A stretch of 40,303 bases of DNA, from contig CACXJE010000021.1 in assembly GCA_902767915.1 (NCBI GenBank), forward strand, positions 1 through 40,303, in the 5' to 3' direction. Positions 32,138-39,625 of this stretch are shown here, piece by piece (position 1 is the first letter of the stretch; each line of letters opens with the position of its first letter). Both the position numbers and the translations under genes were made by a program. The stretch is from Oscillospiraceae bacterium. GTDB taxonomy: Bacteria > Bacillota > Clostridia > Oscillospirales > Oscillospiraceae. The notes beneath the pieces were generated by a model. The model saw only the letters and a list, made by a program, of their open reading frames with translations, did no database searches and was not told the DNA's origin.

Positions 32138-33598
32138 ATGAACGAGTTTGACTGCTGCCTTGACCAGCGTCGGGCCCCCATCTACGAGGCCCTGCAGACC
32201 TTCCGCCAAATGCGGGTGGTCCCCTTTGACGTGCCCGGCCACAAGCACGGCCGGGGCAATCCCGAAATGACGGCCTTCCTGGGAGAAAAGTGCGTCCAGA
32301 TCGACGTCAACTCCATGAAGCCCCTGGACAACCTCTGCCACCCGGTTTCCGTCATCAAGGAGGCGGAGGAGCTGGCTGCCGACGCCTTCGGGGCGGCCCA
32401 CGCCTTTTTGATGGTGGGGGGCACCACCTCCTCGGTGCAGACCATGGTGCTGGCCACCTGCAAACGGGGGGACAAGATCATCCTGCCCCGGAACGTCCAC
32501 CGGTCCGTCATCAACGCCCTGGTGCTCTGCGGCGCGGTGCCGGTCTACGTGAACCCGGAGGTGGACGACCGGCTGGGCATCTCCCTGGGGATGCGGCGGG
32601 ACCAGGTCTTCAAGGCCATCCGGGAAAACCCGGACGCGGTGGCGGTGCTGGTGAACAACCCCACCTACTACGGCATCTGCTCGGACCTGAAATCCATCAC
32701 CCAAATGGCCCATGACGCCGGCATGTACTGCCTGGTGGACGAGGCCCACGGCACCCACTTCTACTTCGGCGCCGGCATGCCCACCACCGCCATGGAGGCG
32801 GGGGCGGATATGGCCGCCGTTTCCATGCACAAGTCCGGCGGCAGCCTGACGCAAAGCTCCTTCCTGCTCACCGGTCCCCGGATGAACCCCGGCCACGTGC
32901 GGCAGATCATCAACCTGACCCAGACCACCTCCGGCTCCTATCTGCTGATGTCCTCCCTGGACATCTCCCGCCGGATGCTGGCCCTCCACGGGCGGGAAAT
33001 CTTCGCCAAGGTCTCCACCATGGCGGACTACGCCCGGGAGGAGGTCAACGCCATCGGCGGCTACTACGCCTTCGGCAAGGAGCTGGTGAACGGAGACTCC
33101 ATCTTTGACTTTGACCCCACCAAGCTCTCCATCCACACCCGGGACATCGGCCTGGCGGGCATTGAGGTCTACGACATCCTCCGGGACGAGTACGACATCC
33201 AGATCGAGTTCGGCGACATCGGCAACATCCTGGCCTACCTGTCCATCGGCGACCGGCCCCAGGAGCTGGAGCGCCTGGTCTCCGCCCTGGCGGAGATCCG
33301 CCGCCGCTACCAGCGGGACGGCTCCGGTTTGCTTGACACCGAATACCTGGACCCCGAGGTGGTGGCCACCCCCCAGGAGGCCTTCTACGCCCCCAAGAAA
33401 TCCGTGCCCCTGAACGAGAGCGAGGGCTGCGTCTGCAGCGAATTCGTCATGTGCTATCCTCCCGGCATCCCCATCCTGGCCCCCGGCGAGCGGATCACCC
33501 GGGACATCCTGGACTATATCCAGTTCGCCAAGGAAAAGGGCTGCTCCATGACCGGCCCCGAGGATCCGGATATTCTGCGGCTCAACGTGCTGGCCTGA
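32138..33598 (+). CDS. speA: PLP-dependent Orn/Lys/Arg decarboxylase, probable arginine decarboxylase
   Basis: 486 residues, fold type I (the short Firmicute form without the wing domain). V-P-G-H-K-H-G-R-G near the N-terminus and the pyridoxal-phosphate lysine K232 in S-M-H-K-S-G-G-S are diagnostic; V-D-E-A-H-G-T-H-F supplies the cofactor aspartate. Because agmatinase lies in the same cluster, arginine to agmatine is the likeliest reaction, although lysine or ornithine specificity cannot be excluded. The ATG at 32138 is chosen over GTG 32129 because GAGGTGA is spaced 5 nt from it. A leader with an internal terminator precedes the gene. Confidence 0.92.
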   Translation: MNEFDCCLDQRRAPIYEALQTFRQMRVVPFDVPGHKHGRGNPEMTAFLGEKCVQIDVNSMKPLDNLCHPVSVIKEAEELAADAFGAAHAFLMVGGTTSSVQTMVLATCKRGDKIILPRNVHRSVINALVLCGAVPVYVNPEVDDRLGISLGMRRDQVFKAIRENPDAVAVLVNNPTYYGICSDLKSITQMAHDAGMYCLVDEAHGTHFYFGAGMPTTAMEAGADMAAVSMHKSGGSLTQSSFLLTGPRMNPGHVRQIINLTQTTSGSYLLMSSLDISRRMLALHGREIFAKVSTMADYAREEVNAIGGYYAFGKELVNGDSIFDFDPTKLSIHTRDIGLAGIEVYDILRDEYDIQIEFGDIGNILAYLSIGDRPQELERLVSALAEIRRRYQRDGSGLLDTEYLDPEVVATPQEAFYAPKKSVPLNESEGCVCSEFVMCYPPGIPILAPGERITRDILDYIQFAKEKGCSMTGPEDPDILRLNVLA

Positions 33599-33607
33599 CG
33601 ATCAAAA

Positions 33608-33688
33608 TGTAGGGACAAGCCGTGCTTGTCCCTACACTCCATTTGCCAGGCGGTACAATATCGCGGACAAGCACGGCTTGTCCCTACA
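33608..33688. repeat. TGTAGGGAC hairpin repeat pair between speA and speE
   Basis: The left hairpin is TGTAGGGACAAGC-CGT-GCTTGTCCCTACA (33608-33636). A second hairpin, GGACAAGC-ACG-GCTTGTCC followed by CTACA, ends at 33688, with a 27-bp spacer between. It is the simplest copy of the family also found at 23713 and 36592. Confidence 0.85.
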
Positions 33689-33709
33689 ATATGAATGGGA
33701 GGTTACTCC

Positions 33710-34561
33710 ATGGAACTCTGGTTCTCTGAATTTCATGCGCCGGATGTGAAGCACTCCATCCGGATCAACAAACACCTGTACTCTCACCAGTCGGATTTCC
33801 AGCGGATCGACATCTTTGAGACCCCGGAATTCGGCCGGGTCCTGGCCCTGGACGGCAACGTCCAGCTCACAGAACGGGACGAGTTTATCTACGACGAAAT
33901 GATCACCCACGTCCCCATGGCTGTCCACCCGGGCATCAAGGACGTGCTGGTCATCGGCGCCGGCGACGGCGGCGTGGTGAAGGAGCTGGCCCGCTATGAG
34001 CGGATCGAGCGCATCGACCTGGTGGAGATGGACCCCGAGGTCATCAAGGCCTGCCGGGCCTATCTGCCGGAGAACGCCTCCCGTCTGGACGACCGCCGGG
34101 TCCACATCTACTACGACAACGCCCTGCGGTTCATCCGCCGCTGCTCGGAGCAGTACGACCTGATCATCGTGGACTCCACGGACCCCTTCGGCCCCTCCGA
34201 GGGCTATTTCACCAGGGAGTTCTACGGCATCTGCTACAACGCCCTCCGGGAGGACGGGATTATGGTAAACCAGCAGGGCTCTCCCTTCTATCAGCACGAC
34301 GCGGAGGCCATGCAGCGCTCCCACCAGCGGATCGTCCACACCTTCCCGATATCCCGGGTCTACCAGGCCCATATTCCCACCTACGCCGCAGGCTACTGGA
34401 CCTTCGGCTTCGCCTCCAAGAAATATCATCCCGTGGATGATCTGGACGCCGCGGGCTGGAACAAGCTGAATCTGCAGACCAAGTATTACACCACCCGGCT
34501 GCACGTGGGCGCCTTCTGTCTGCCGGCCTTCCTGGAGCAGCTGCTGCGGGAGGTGGAGTGA
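33710..34561 (+). CDS. speE: Polyamine aminopropyltransferase (spermidine synthase)
   Basis: 283 residues. The N-terminal beta domain is followed by the methyltransferase-like core with V-L-V-I-G-A-G-D-G-G-V-V-K-E-L, V-E-M-D-P-E-V and the catalytic D155-S-T-D158-P. It transfers an aminopropyl group from decarboxylated S-adenosylmethionine to an amine, usually putrescine. No S-adenosylmethionine decarboxylase gene is present in the window, so the donor must come from elsewhere. Because it sits between arginine decarboxylase and agmatinase, agmatine is also a possible acceptor. The start is ATG 33710 with GGAGG 7 nt upstream. It overlaps speB by one base (TGATG). Confidence 0.93.
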   Translation: MELWFSEFHAPDVKHSIRINKHLYSHQSDFQRIDIFETPEFGRVLALDGNVQLTERDEFIYDEMITHVPMAVHPGIKDVLVIGAGDGGVVKELARYERIERIDLVEMDPEVIKACRAYLPENASRLDDRRVHIYYDNALRFIRRCSEQYDLIIVDSTDPFGPSEGYFTREFYGICYNALREDGIMVNQQGSPFYQHDAEAMQRSHQRIVHTFPISRVYQAHIPTYAAGYWTFGFASKKYHPVDDLDAAGWNKLNLQTKYYTTRLHVGAFCLPAFLEQLLREVE

Positions 34562-35418
34562 TGCGGCAGAACGTGGAGACCTTCATCGGCTGCGACGCGG
34601 CCTTTGCGGACGCAAAAATCGTCCTTTTCGGCGCCCCCTTCGACTCCACCACCTCCTTCCGTCCCGGCGCCCGCTTCGGCTCCGCTGCCATGCGGCATGA
34701 GAGCTTCGGCATAGAGACCTGGAGTCCCTATCAGAATCTGGATTTGACCGACTATGCCGTCTTCGACGCCGGGGATCTGGAGCTCTGCTTCGGCTCTGCG
34801 GAAATGGCCCTGGCGGACATCCGGGCACGGGCGGAGGAGATCCTGCAGGCCGGGAAGCTGCCCCTGCTGCTGGGCGGCGAGCATCTGGTGACCCTGGGGT
34901 CCGTCCGGGCTGTGGCGGAGAAATACCCGGATCTGCACATCGTCCACTTTGACGCCCACGCGGATCTGCGGGACGACTACCTGGGCGCCAAGCTCAGCCA
35001 CGCCTGCGTGATCCGCCGCTGCCACGAGCTGGTGGGGGACGGACGTATCCATCAGTTCTGCATCCGCAGCGGCGACCGGGAGGAATTCTGCTTCGCCAAG
35101 GCCCACACGGAGCTGCACCCCTTCGACTTTACCGGCCTGGAGGAGCTCTGCGACCGCCTTGCCCGCACCGGCACCCCTGTCTACTTCACCATCGACCTGG
35201 ACTGCCTGGACCCGGCCTGCTTCCCCGGCACCGGCACCCCCGAGGCCGGCGGCGTCACCTTCCCCCAGCTTCTCAAGGCCATCCTGGCCGTAGCCAAAAC
35301 CAACGTGGTGGCCGCGGACCTGAACGAGCTGGCCCCCATGCTGGACCCCAGCGGGGTTTCCACCGCCATGGCCTGCAAGGTCCTGCGGGAACTGCTGCTC
35401 GCTTTGCTCGCCAGTTGA
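34561..35418 (+). CDS. speB: Agmatinase (ureohydrolase family)
   Basis: 285 residues. All manganese ligands of the arginase/agmatinase fold are visible: G-G-E-H108, D131-A-H133-A-D135, and I-D212-L-D214-C-L-D-P. The enzyme hydrolyses agmatine to putrescine and urea; an aminopropyl-agmatine substrate is possible given the tight link to speE. The ATG overlaps the speE stop (TGATG) and has GGAGG upstream, indicating translational coupling. The TGA stop (35416-35418) lies in the first unit of a period-7 repeat, which probably defines the C-terminus. Confidence 0.94.
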   Translation: MRQNVETFIGCDAAFADAKIVLFGAPFDSTTSFRPGARFGSAAMRHESFGIETWSPYQNLDLTDYAVFDAGDLELCFGSAEMALADIRARAEEILQAGKLPLLLGGEHLVTLGSVRAVAEKYPDLHIVHFDAHADLRDDYLGAKLSHACVIRRCHELVGDGRIHQFCIRSGDREEFCFAKAHTELHPFDFTGLEELCDRLARTGTPVYFTIDLDCLDPACFPGTGTPEAGGVTFPQLLKAILAVAKTNVVAADLNELAPMLDPSGVSTAMACKVLRELLLALLAS

Positions 35419-35473
35419 AAATTGAAAATTGAGAGTTGAAAATGAAGGTGTTTTTCAGATTGCCATCTGAAAA
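35415..35473. repeat. Period-7 repeat array plus hairpin at the speB stop
   Basis: Four heptads of consensus TTGAAAA (35415-35442), the first containing the speB stop, then TGAAGGTG and a hairpin TTTTCAGAT/ATCTGAAAA with loop TGCC (35452-35473). It is homologous to the array at 39622 but lacks the right-hand inverted heptads. Confidence 0.85.
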
Positions 35474-35516
35474 CCGTCGATTCGATGATCGGCTTTCGAC
35501 AATGCACAGCCCGTAG

Positions 35517-35535
35517 GGGCGGCCAGTGGCCGCCC
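35517..35535. repeat. GC-rich perfect mini-hairpin
   Basis: GGGCGGCC/GGCCGCCC with loop AGT, preceded by CCGTAGG as in the TGTAGGG element family. It is part of the 286-bp repeat-filled gap between speB and the DUF4304 gene, which contains no supported gene. Confidence 0.6.
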
Positions 35536-35564
35536 GCCCGACGCAAAAGCCTTCCCCGTTTGTC

Positions 35565-35664
35565 ATTGCGAGCCAGTGCGCACACTTAAGTGACGGCCCA
35601 AATATGCAAGCCTCGGCGCAGCATATTTGGCTGCCGGAACTTATGCAGAGCTGGTTGTGGCAAT
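35565..35664. repeat. Host REP-like hairpin split by a nested element
   Basis: ATTGC...GCAAT form the outer stem and CCAGTG-CGCA-CAC / TGG the inner stem; the inner hairpin becomes perfect (CCAGTG/CACTGG) only if 35586-35651 is removed. Confidence 0.7.
35586..35651 (+). mobile_element. 66-bp palindromic element nested in a host hairpin (copy 2)
   Basis: Shares both termini with the copy at 23849 (TTAAGTGACGGCC at the left, GCCGGAACTTATGCAGAGC at the right) but has a different, longer apical stem, CCAAATATGC/GCATATTTGG (10 bp). Basal sequence is conserved while the apical stem changes with pairing kept. It is inserted just before TG in the 3' arm of the host hairpin, as in copy 1. Confidence 0.7.
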
Positions 35665-35704
35665 CCGCATCCCCCGGATAGGATAATGGACAAAGGTGTT
35701 ACCT

Positions 35705-36520
35705 ATGCAGCGTTTTTTAAAAAAGAATAATACTGCCGAGAAACCAACCGATCCTGTGCAGGCTTCGGTTGAGAAGCCAGATATAAAGAAAGTTCTGGAC
35801 GAGATCGAGGCCGCGGTTTACGCCCACCTGAAGCCCCTCGGCTTCCGGAAGCACGGCAGGACCCTCCACCGCTTCGTCTCCGGGGACATCTCCCAGGTTG
35901 TTTCATTTCAAGTTTACCGGAATATGATGGAGCCTTCAGACAAGTTCTGCGTCAACTTAGGCATCCGCGTCCCGGAATGCGCCGAGCGTAAATTCCAGCC
36001 ATCCATTGAAAAGACGTACTATCAGGAACAGGAATGTACGCTCCGCTCCAGATTGGGCAGCGTTTCAGGGCGGAAAGAAGCTTGGTTTTCTCTGTGTGAT
36101 GACCCGACGCAGACGACCGAGGCGATGATCGAGGAGCTGGACCATTTCGTCCTGCCTGTATACGACGTTCTGTGCAGCCGGGAAGCAATCCTTTCCAAAC
36201 GGCGGGATTACCCGCAGATGGATACGATGGGCAGGCATTTGATCCCATTAGATGAGTGTTTTATTTTCGGCCATCTCGGAGATATGGACCGTGCCAGAGA
36301 ACGCTTTGACGCGTTCTATCAGGAAAAACAGGACGAGCTTCAAAATGGAAGGAGCATTTATCTGGATCAGGGTATGCGCTATTATTCCTCAAGAGGGACT
36401 GTTTACGCCGCACAAAGCGGGTATTATACTGTTTTCGACGATGATGTTACGCGCATGCAGTTGAAAAATCTGGACGCGCTCGCCGTGGAGCTCGGTTTTC
36501 GTGAGCCGCCAACGGAATAA
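35705..36520 (+). CDS. DUF4304 domain-containing hypothetical protein
   Basis: 271 residues. The segment from about 27 to 150 (L-D-E-I-E-A-A-V-Y-A-H-L-K-P-L-G-F-R-K-H-G-R-T-L-H-R-F) matches the DUF4304 pattern, a family of unknown function often found near toxin-immunity or scattered accessory genes. No signal peptide, membrane segment or catalytic motif was recognised. The ATG at 35705 has AAAGGTG 6 nt upstream; an in-frame GTG at 35696 lies inside that site. Base composition is lower in GC than the polyamine genes around it, and repeats flank it on both sides, so it looks like an insertion into the polyamine cluster. Confidence 0.7.
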   Translation: MQRFLKKNNTAEKPTDPVQASVEKPDIKKVLDEIEAAVYAHLKPLGFRKHGRTLHRFVSGDISQVVSFQVYRNMMEPSDKFCVNLGIRVPECAERKFQPSIEKTYYQEQECTLRSRLGSVSGRKEAWFSLCDDPTQTTEAMIEELDHFVLPVYDVLCSREAILSKRRDYPQMDTMGRHLIPLDECFIFGHLGDMDRARERFDAFYQEKQDELQNGRSIYLDQGMRYYSSRGTVYAAQSGYYTVFDDDVTRMQLKNLDALAVELGFREPPTE

Positions 36521-36542
36521 CACGCAAAGACACTGCGTGCTA

Positions 36543-36564
36543 TGGCCGCGGGGGTCCGCGGCCA
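36543..36564. repeat. GC-rich hairpin after the DUF4304 gene
   Basis: A 9-bp perfect stem TGGCCGCGG/CCGCGGCCA with loop GGGT. No T-run follows, so it is more likely a repeat than a terminator. Confidence 0.55.
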
Positions 36565-36591
36565 CTACGGAACAGTCACACCGGAACTTGA

Positions 36592-36736
36592 TGTAGGGAC
36601 AAGCATTGCTTGTCCGGCATTCGGTACGAATGCAATTTGTCAAAGGCAAATCACAAAAACCGACCGCCTGCGAGAAATCGCGCTTTGCGCGATTGTTCGC
36701 CTGCGGCGAACCGGACGAGCAATGCTCGTCCCTACA
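36592..36736. repeat. Hairpin-mosaic element bounded by TGTAGGGAC/GTCCCTACA
   Basis: The left end TGTAGGGACAAGC-ATT-GCTTGTCC and right end GGACGAGC-AAT-GCTCGTCCCTACA are each hairpins and are inverted copies of each other. Between them lie further short hairpins: GCATTCG/CGAATGC, AATCGCGC/GCGCGATT (loop TTT) and GTTCGCC/GGCGAAC (loop TGC). No gene is supported in the 270-bp gap. Confidence 0.85.
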
Positions 36737-36790
36737 GGATAATCTTTCAGGTTTCACAAATATCAATTCAAATCACAGGAGGTAACAAAT

Positions 36791-38050
36791 ATGAGTAGAG
36801 TTCTCGTCATCGGCTGCGGCGGCGTCGCCAACGTGGCCATTCGCAAGTGCTGCATGCTGCCGGAGGTCTTCACCGAGCTTTGCATTGCCAGCCGGACCAA
36901 GTCCAAGTGCGACGCCCTGGCCGCGGAGCTGAAGGACAAGACTTCCACCGTCATCACCACCGCCCGGGTCAACGCCGACAGCGTGGAGGAGCTCTGCGCC
37001 CTCATCAACAGCTACAAGCCCGATCTGGTCATGAACATCGCCCTGCCCTATCAGGATCTCACCATCATGGAGGCCTGCCTCCGCTGCAAGGTCAACTACA
37101 TGGACACCGCCAACTACGAGCCCGAGGACACCGACGATCCCGAGTGGCGCAAGGTCTACGAGAAGCGCTGCAAGGAAAAGGGTTTCTCCGCCCTCTTTGA
37201 TTACAGCTATCAGTGGGCCTATCGGGAGAAGTTCGAGAAAGCCGGTCTCACCGCCCTGCTGGGCTGCGGCTTCGACCCCGGCGTGACCCAGGCCTACTGC
37301 GCCTACGCCAAGAAGCATGAGTTCGACGAGATCGACACCATTGACATCCTCGACTGCAACGGCGGCGACCACGGCTACGCCTTCGCCACCAACTTCAACC
37401 CCGAGGTGAACCTGCGGGAGGTCAGCGCTCCCGGCTCCTACTGGGAGGACGGCCACTGGGTGGAGATTCCTCCCATGGCCATCAAGCGGGAGTACAACTT
37501 CGACCAGGTGGGCAACAAGGATATGTACCTGCTGCACCACGAGGAGATCGAGTCCCTGGCGGAGAACATCCCCGAGGTGAAGCGTATCCGCTTCTTCATG
37601 ACCTTCGGCCAGAGCTATCTGACCCACATGAAGTGTCTGGAGAACGTGGGCATGCTCTCCACCACCCCGATTAACTTCGAGGGCCACGAGATCGTTCCCA
37701 TCAAGTTCCTGAAGGCTCTGCTGCCGGATCCCGCCTCCCTGGGCCCCCGGACCCACGGCAAGACCAACATCGGCTGCATCTTCACCGGCCGCAAGGACGG
37801 ACAGGAAAAGAAATACTATATCTACAACGTCTGCGATCACCAGGAATGCTACAAGGAGGTCGCCTCCCAGGCCATCTCCTACACCACCGGCGTACCGGCC
37901 ATGTGCGGCGCTCTCATGATGCTCACCGGCAAGTGGATCAACCCCGGCGTTCACACCGTGGAGGAGTTTGACCCCGATCCCTTCCTGGACGCCCTGGACA
38001 AGTACGGCCTGCCCAGGTCCGAGTCCCACGACCCGGTGCTGGTACCGTGA
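36791..38050 (+). CDS. Carboxynorspermidine/carboxyspermidine synthase (saccharopine dehydrogenase family)
   Basis: 419 residues. The N-terminal Rossmann motif V-L-V-I-G-C-G-G-V-A-N-V and the downstream G-C-G-F-D-P-G-V-T-Q and M-D-T-A-N-Y-E segments are typical of the carboxynorspermidine branch of the saccharopine dehydrogenase family. It condenses aspartate semialdehyde with putrescine (or diaminopropane) by NADPH reduction to carboxyspermidine (or carboxynorspermidine). AGGAGG lies 8 nt before the ATG. The stop overlaps the nspC GTG start (GTGA), so the two are translationally coupled. Confidence 0.93.
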   Translation: MSRVLVIGCGGVANVAIRKCCMLPEVFTELCIASRTKSKCDALAAELKDKTSTVITTARVNADSVEELCALINSYKPDLVMNIALPYQDLTIMEACLRCKVNYMDTANYEPEDTDDPEWRKVYEKRCKEKGFSALFDYSYQWAYREKFEKAGLTALLGCGFDPGVTQAYCAYAKKHEFDEIDTIDILDCNGGDHGYAFATNFNPEVNLREVSAPGSYWEDGHWVEIPPMAIKREYNFDQVGNKDMYLLHHEEIESLAENIPEVKRIRFFMTFGQSYLTHMKCLENVGMLSTTPINFEGHEIVPIKFLKALLPDPASLGPRTHGKTNIGCIFTGRKDGQEKKYYIYNVCDHQECYKEVASQAISYTTGVPAMCGALMMLTGKWINPGVHTVEEFDPDPFLDALDKYGLPRSESHDPVLVP

Positions 38051-39198
38051 CGGCCGAGACCCGCGCCGGAGAGATCCTGGCAGGGGTGGCGGCCCGGACC
38101 GGCTGCAAATTCCTGCTGGCCCAGAAGGCCTTTTCCAACTATGACTGCTACCCGGTGCTGGCGCCTTACCTGGCGGGCACCGAGGCCAGCGGTCTGTTTG
38201 AGGCGCGGCTGGGCGCCGAGGAGCTGCCGGAGAAGGAGGTTCACGTGTTCTGCGGGGCCTACCGGGAGCAAGATTATGAGGAGCTGCTGCGATATGCGGG
38301 GCACATTGTCTTTAACTCCCCGGCCCAGCTGGCCAAGTTCGGCCCCCGGGCCAGGGCCGCGGGCAAGAGCCTGGGCCTGCGGATCAACCCGGAGTGCTCC
38401 ACCCAGGAGGGCCACGAGATCTACGACCCCTGCGCCCCCGGCTCCCGGCTGGGCACCACCCGGGCCCAATGGGACAAGCAGATGACCCCTGCGTTGGTCG
38501 CCCTGCTGGACGGTCTCCATTTCCACACCCTCTGTGAGCAGGATGCCGACGCTCTGGAGGTCACCCTGGGAGCCGTGGCGGAGAAATTCGGAGACGTCCT
38601 TCCCAAAATGAAATGGCTCAACATGGGCGGCGGCCACCACGTGACCCGGCCCGACTACGACATTCCCCGGCTGGAACGGTGCATTCGATTCGCCCAGGCC
38701 AAATGGGGCGTAACCGTGTACCTGGAGCCCGGAGAGGCCTGGGCGCTGAACGCCGGCTTTTTGGCCAGCCGGGTGCTGGATCTGACGGAGAACAACGGCG
38801 TAAAAAACGCGATTTTAGACTGCTCCGCCGCCTGCCACATGCCGGACGTGATCGAGATGCCGTATCAACCGCCGGTCTATGGAGCGGCGGCCGTGCAGGC
38901 GGCCGATGACCGCCTGCACGAGGGAACAGGGAACAGGGATCAGGGAACAGGATTTGTTTATCGACTGGGTGGGCCCTCCTGTCTGTCGGGGGACGTGATC
39001 GGGGATTACGAATTTGACCACGCCCTGGAAATCGGGGAACTGGTGCTCTTCGGGGACCTGGCCATCTACTCCACCTGCAAGAACAACACCTTCAACGGGA
39101 TGCCGCTGCCGGACATTTACCGCCGCAAGGAGGACGGCAGCCTGGAACGCCTCACCAGCTTCGGCTACCGGGATTTCAAATACCGTTTGGGCCGCTAA
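38047..39198 (+). CDS. nspC: Carboxynorspermidine decarboxylase, N-terminus short and insertion-bearing
   Basis: 383 residues, fold type III (alanine racemase-like). The PLP lysine is K27 in L-L-A-Q-K-A-F-S, and the C-terminal active-site segment G-G-P-S-C-L-S-G-D-V is intact. It decarboxylates carboxyspermidine to spermidine. Two oddities: the usual N-terminal strand (T-P-x-Y-V-x-D-E type, roughly 14 residues) is missing because translation begins at a GTG overlapping the previous stop, and the loop before V-Y-R-L-G-G-P carries about 20 extra residues encoded by a hairpin and heptad repeat (38892-38948). Upstream in-frame sequence does not resemble the missing part. Activity may be altered; the family call is secure. 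Confidence 0.88.
   Translation: MTAETRAGEILAGVAARTGCKFLLAQKAFSNYDCYPVLAPYLAGTEASGLFEARLGAEELPEKEVHVFCGAYREQDYEELLRYAGHIVFNSPAQLAKFGPRARAAGKSLGLRINPECSTQEGHEIYDPCAPGSRLGTTRAQWDKQMTPALVALLDGLHFHTLCEQDADALEVTLGAVAEKFGDVLPKMKWLNMGGGHHVTRPDYDIPRLERCIRFAQAKWGVTVYLEPGEAWALNAGFLASRVLDLTENNGVKNAILDCSAACHMPDVIEMPYQPPVYGAAAVQAADDRLHEGTGNRDQGTGFVYRLGGPSCLSGDVIGDYEFDHALEIGELVLFGDLAIYSTCKNNTFNGMPLPDIYRRKEDGSLERLTSFGYRDFKYRLGR
38892..38948 (+). repeat. Hairpin plus period-7 repeat inserted in nspC
   Basis: A perfect 11-bp hairpin CGTGCAGGCGG/CCGCCTGCACG (38892-38920) is followed directly by four heptads of consensus AGGGAAC (38921-38948). All is in frame within nspC and has no stop codon. Confidence 0.8.
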
Positions 39199-39204
39199 GC
39201 TCCA

Positions 39205-39309
39205 CCGTAGGGGGCGGCGTCCTCCGCAGCGAAGCAAGTCCTTTAGGGGACGCCCCGGAGCTTCCGAAATTCGATACCTGCGGGCCGTCGAGGACGCCGG
39301 CCCCTACGG
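39205..39309. repeat. GTAGGGG-type inverted-end repeat element after nspC
   Basis: The left end CCGTAGGGGGCGGCGTCC and right end GGACGCCGGCCCCTACGG are near-perfect inverse complements, about 105 bp apart. It is related in style to the TGTAGGGAC elements but GC-richer. It fills most of the nspC-dut gap. Confidence 0.7.
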
Positions 39310-39331
39310 GATCAACGCAAGGAGAACCGCT

Positions 39332-39625
39332 ATGACCAACATTCCAATCAAAATACTCCGCGAAGGCGCTATTTTTCCGACTTACGCCACGGCTCAATCC
39401 GCCGGGGCGGATTTGTACGCCTGTCTGGAGGTTCCCGTGACGCTGGGGCCCGGGGAGACGAAAATGATCCCCCTGGGCTACTCCCAGCCCCAGACCATTC
39501 ACCCCGGCGAGCGCATCGCCCAGCTGGTGATTGTCCCCTGTATGGCCGCCGCCTTTACCGAGGCGGACGAGCTGGATGAAACGGAAAGAGGCGCGGGAGG
39601 ATTTGGATCCACCGGAACAAATTGA
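39332..39625 (+). CDS. dut: dUTP diphosphatase with internal deletion, probably non-functional
   Basis: 97 residues against about 145 for the trimeric family. Motif 1 (S-A-G-A-D-L-Y-A, 23-30), motif 4 (H-P-G-E-R-I-A-Q-L-V, 57-66) and motif 5 (R-G-A-G-G-F-G-S-T-G, 86-95) are present, but the central part with motif 2 (R-S-G) and motif 3 (the catalytic aspartate region) is missing. The join is in frame at about residue 50, where G-Y meets S-Q-P-Q-T-I. A 5-bp hairpin CTGGG/CCCAG (39473-39487) sits at the junction. Start: AAGGAG 7 nt before ATG 39332. The TGA stop lies in a period-7 repeat. The enzyme normally hydrolyses dUTP to dUMP; this version lacks the active site. Confidence 0.85.
   Translation: MTNIPIKILREGAIFPTYATAQSAGADLYACLEVPVTLGPGETKMIPLGYSQPQTIHPGERIAQLVIVPCMAAAFTEADELDETERGAGGFGSTGTN

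Noticed and set aside
39014-39331. Plus-strand frame upstream of dut joined to it
   Set aside because: Runs out of frame through nspC and the repeat element; the real start is ATG 39332 with its own ribosome binding site.
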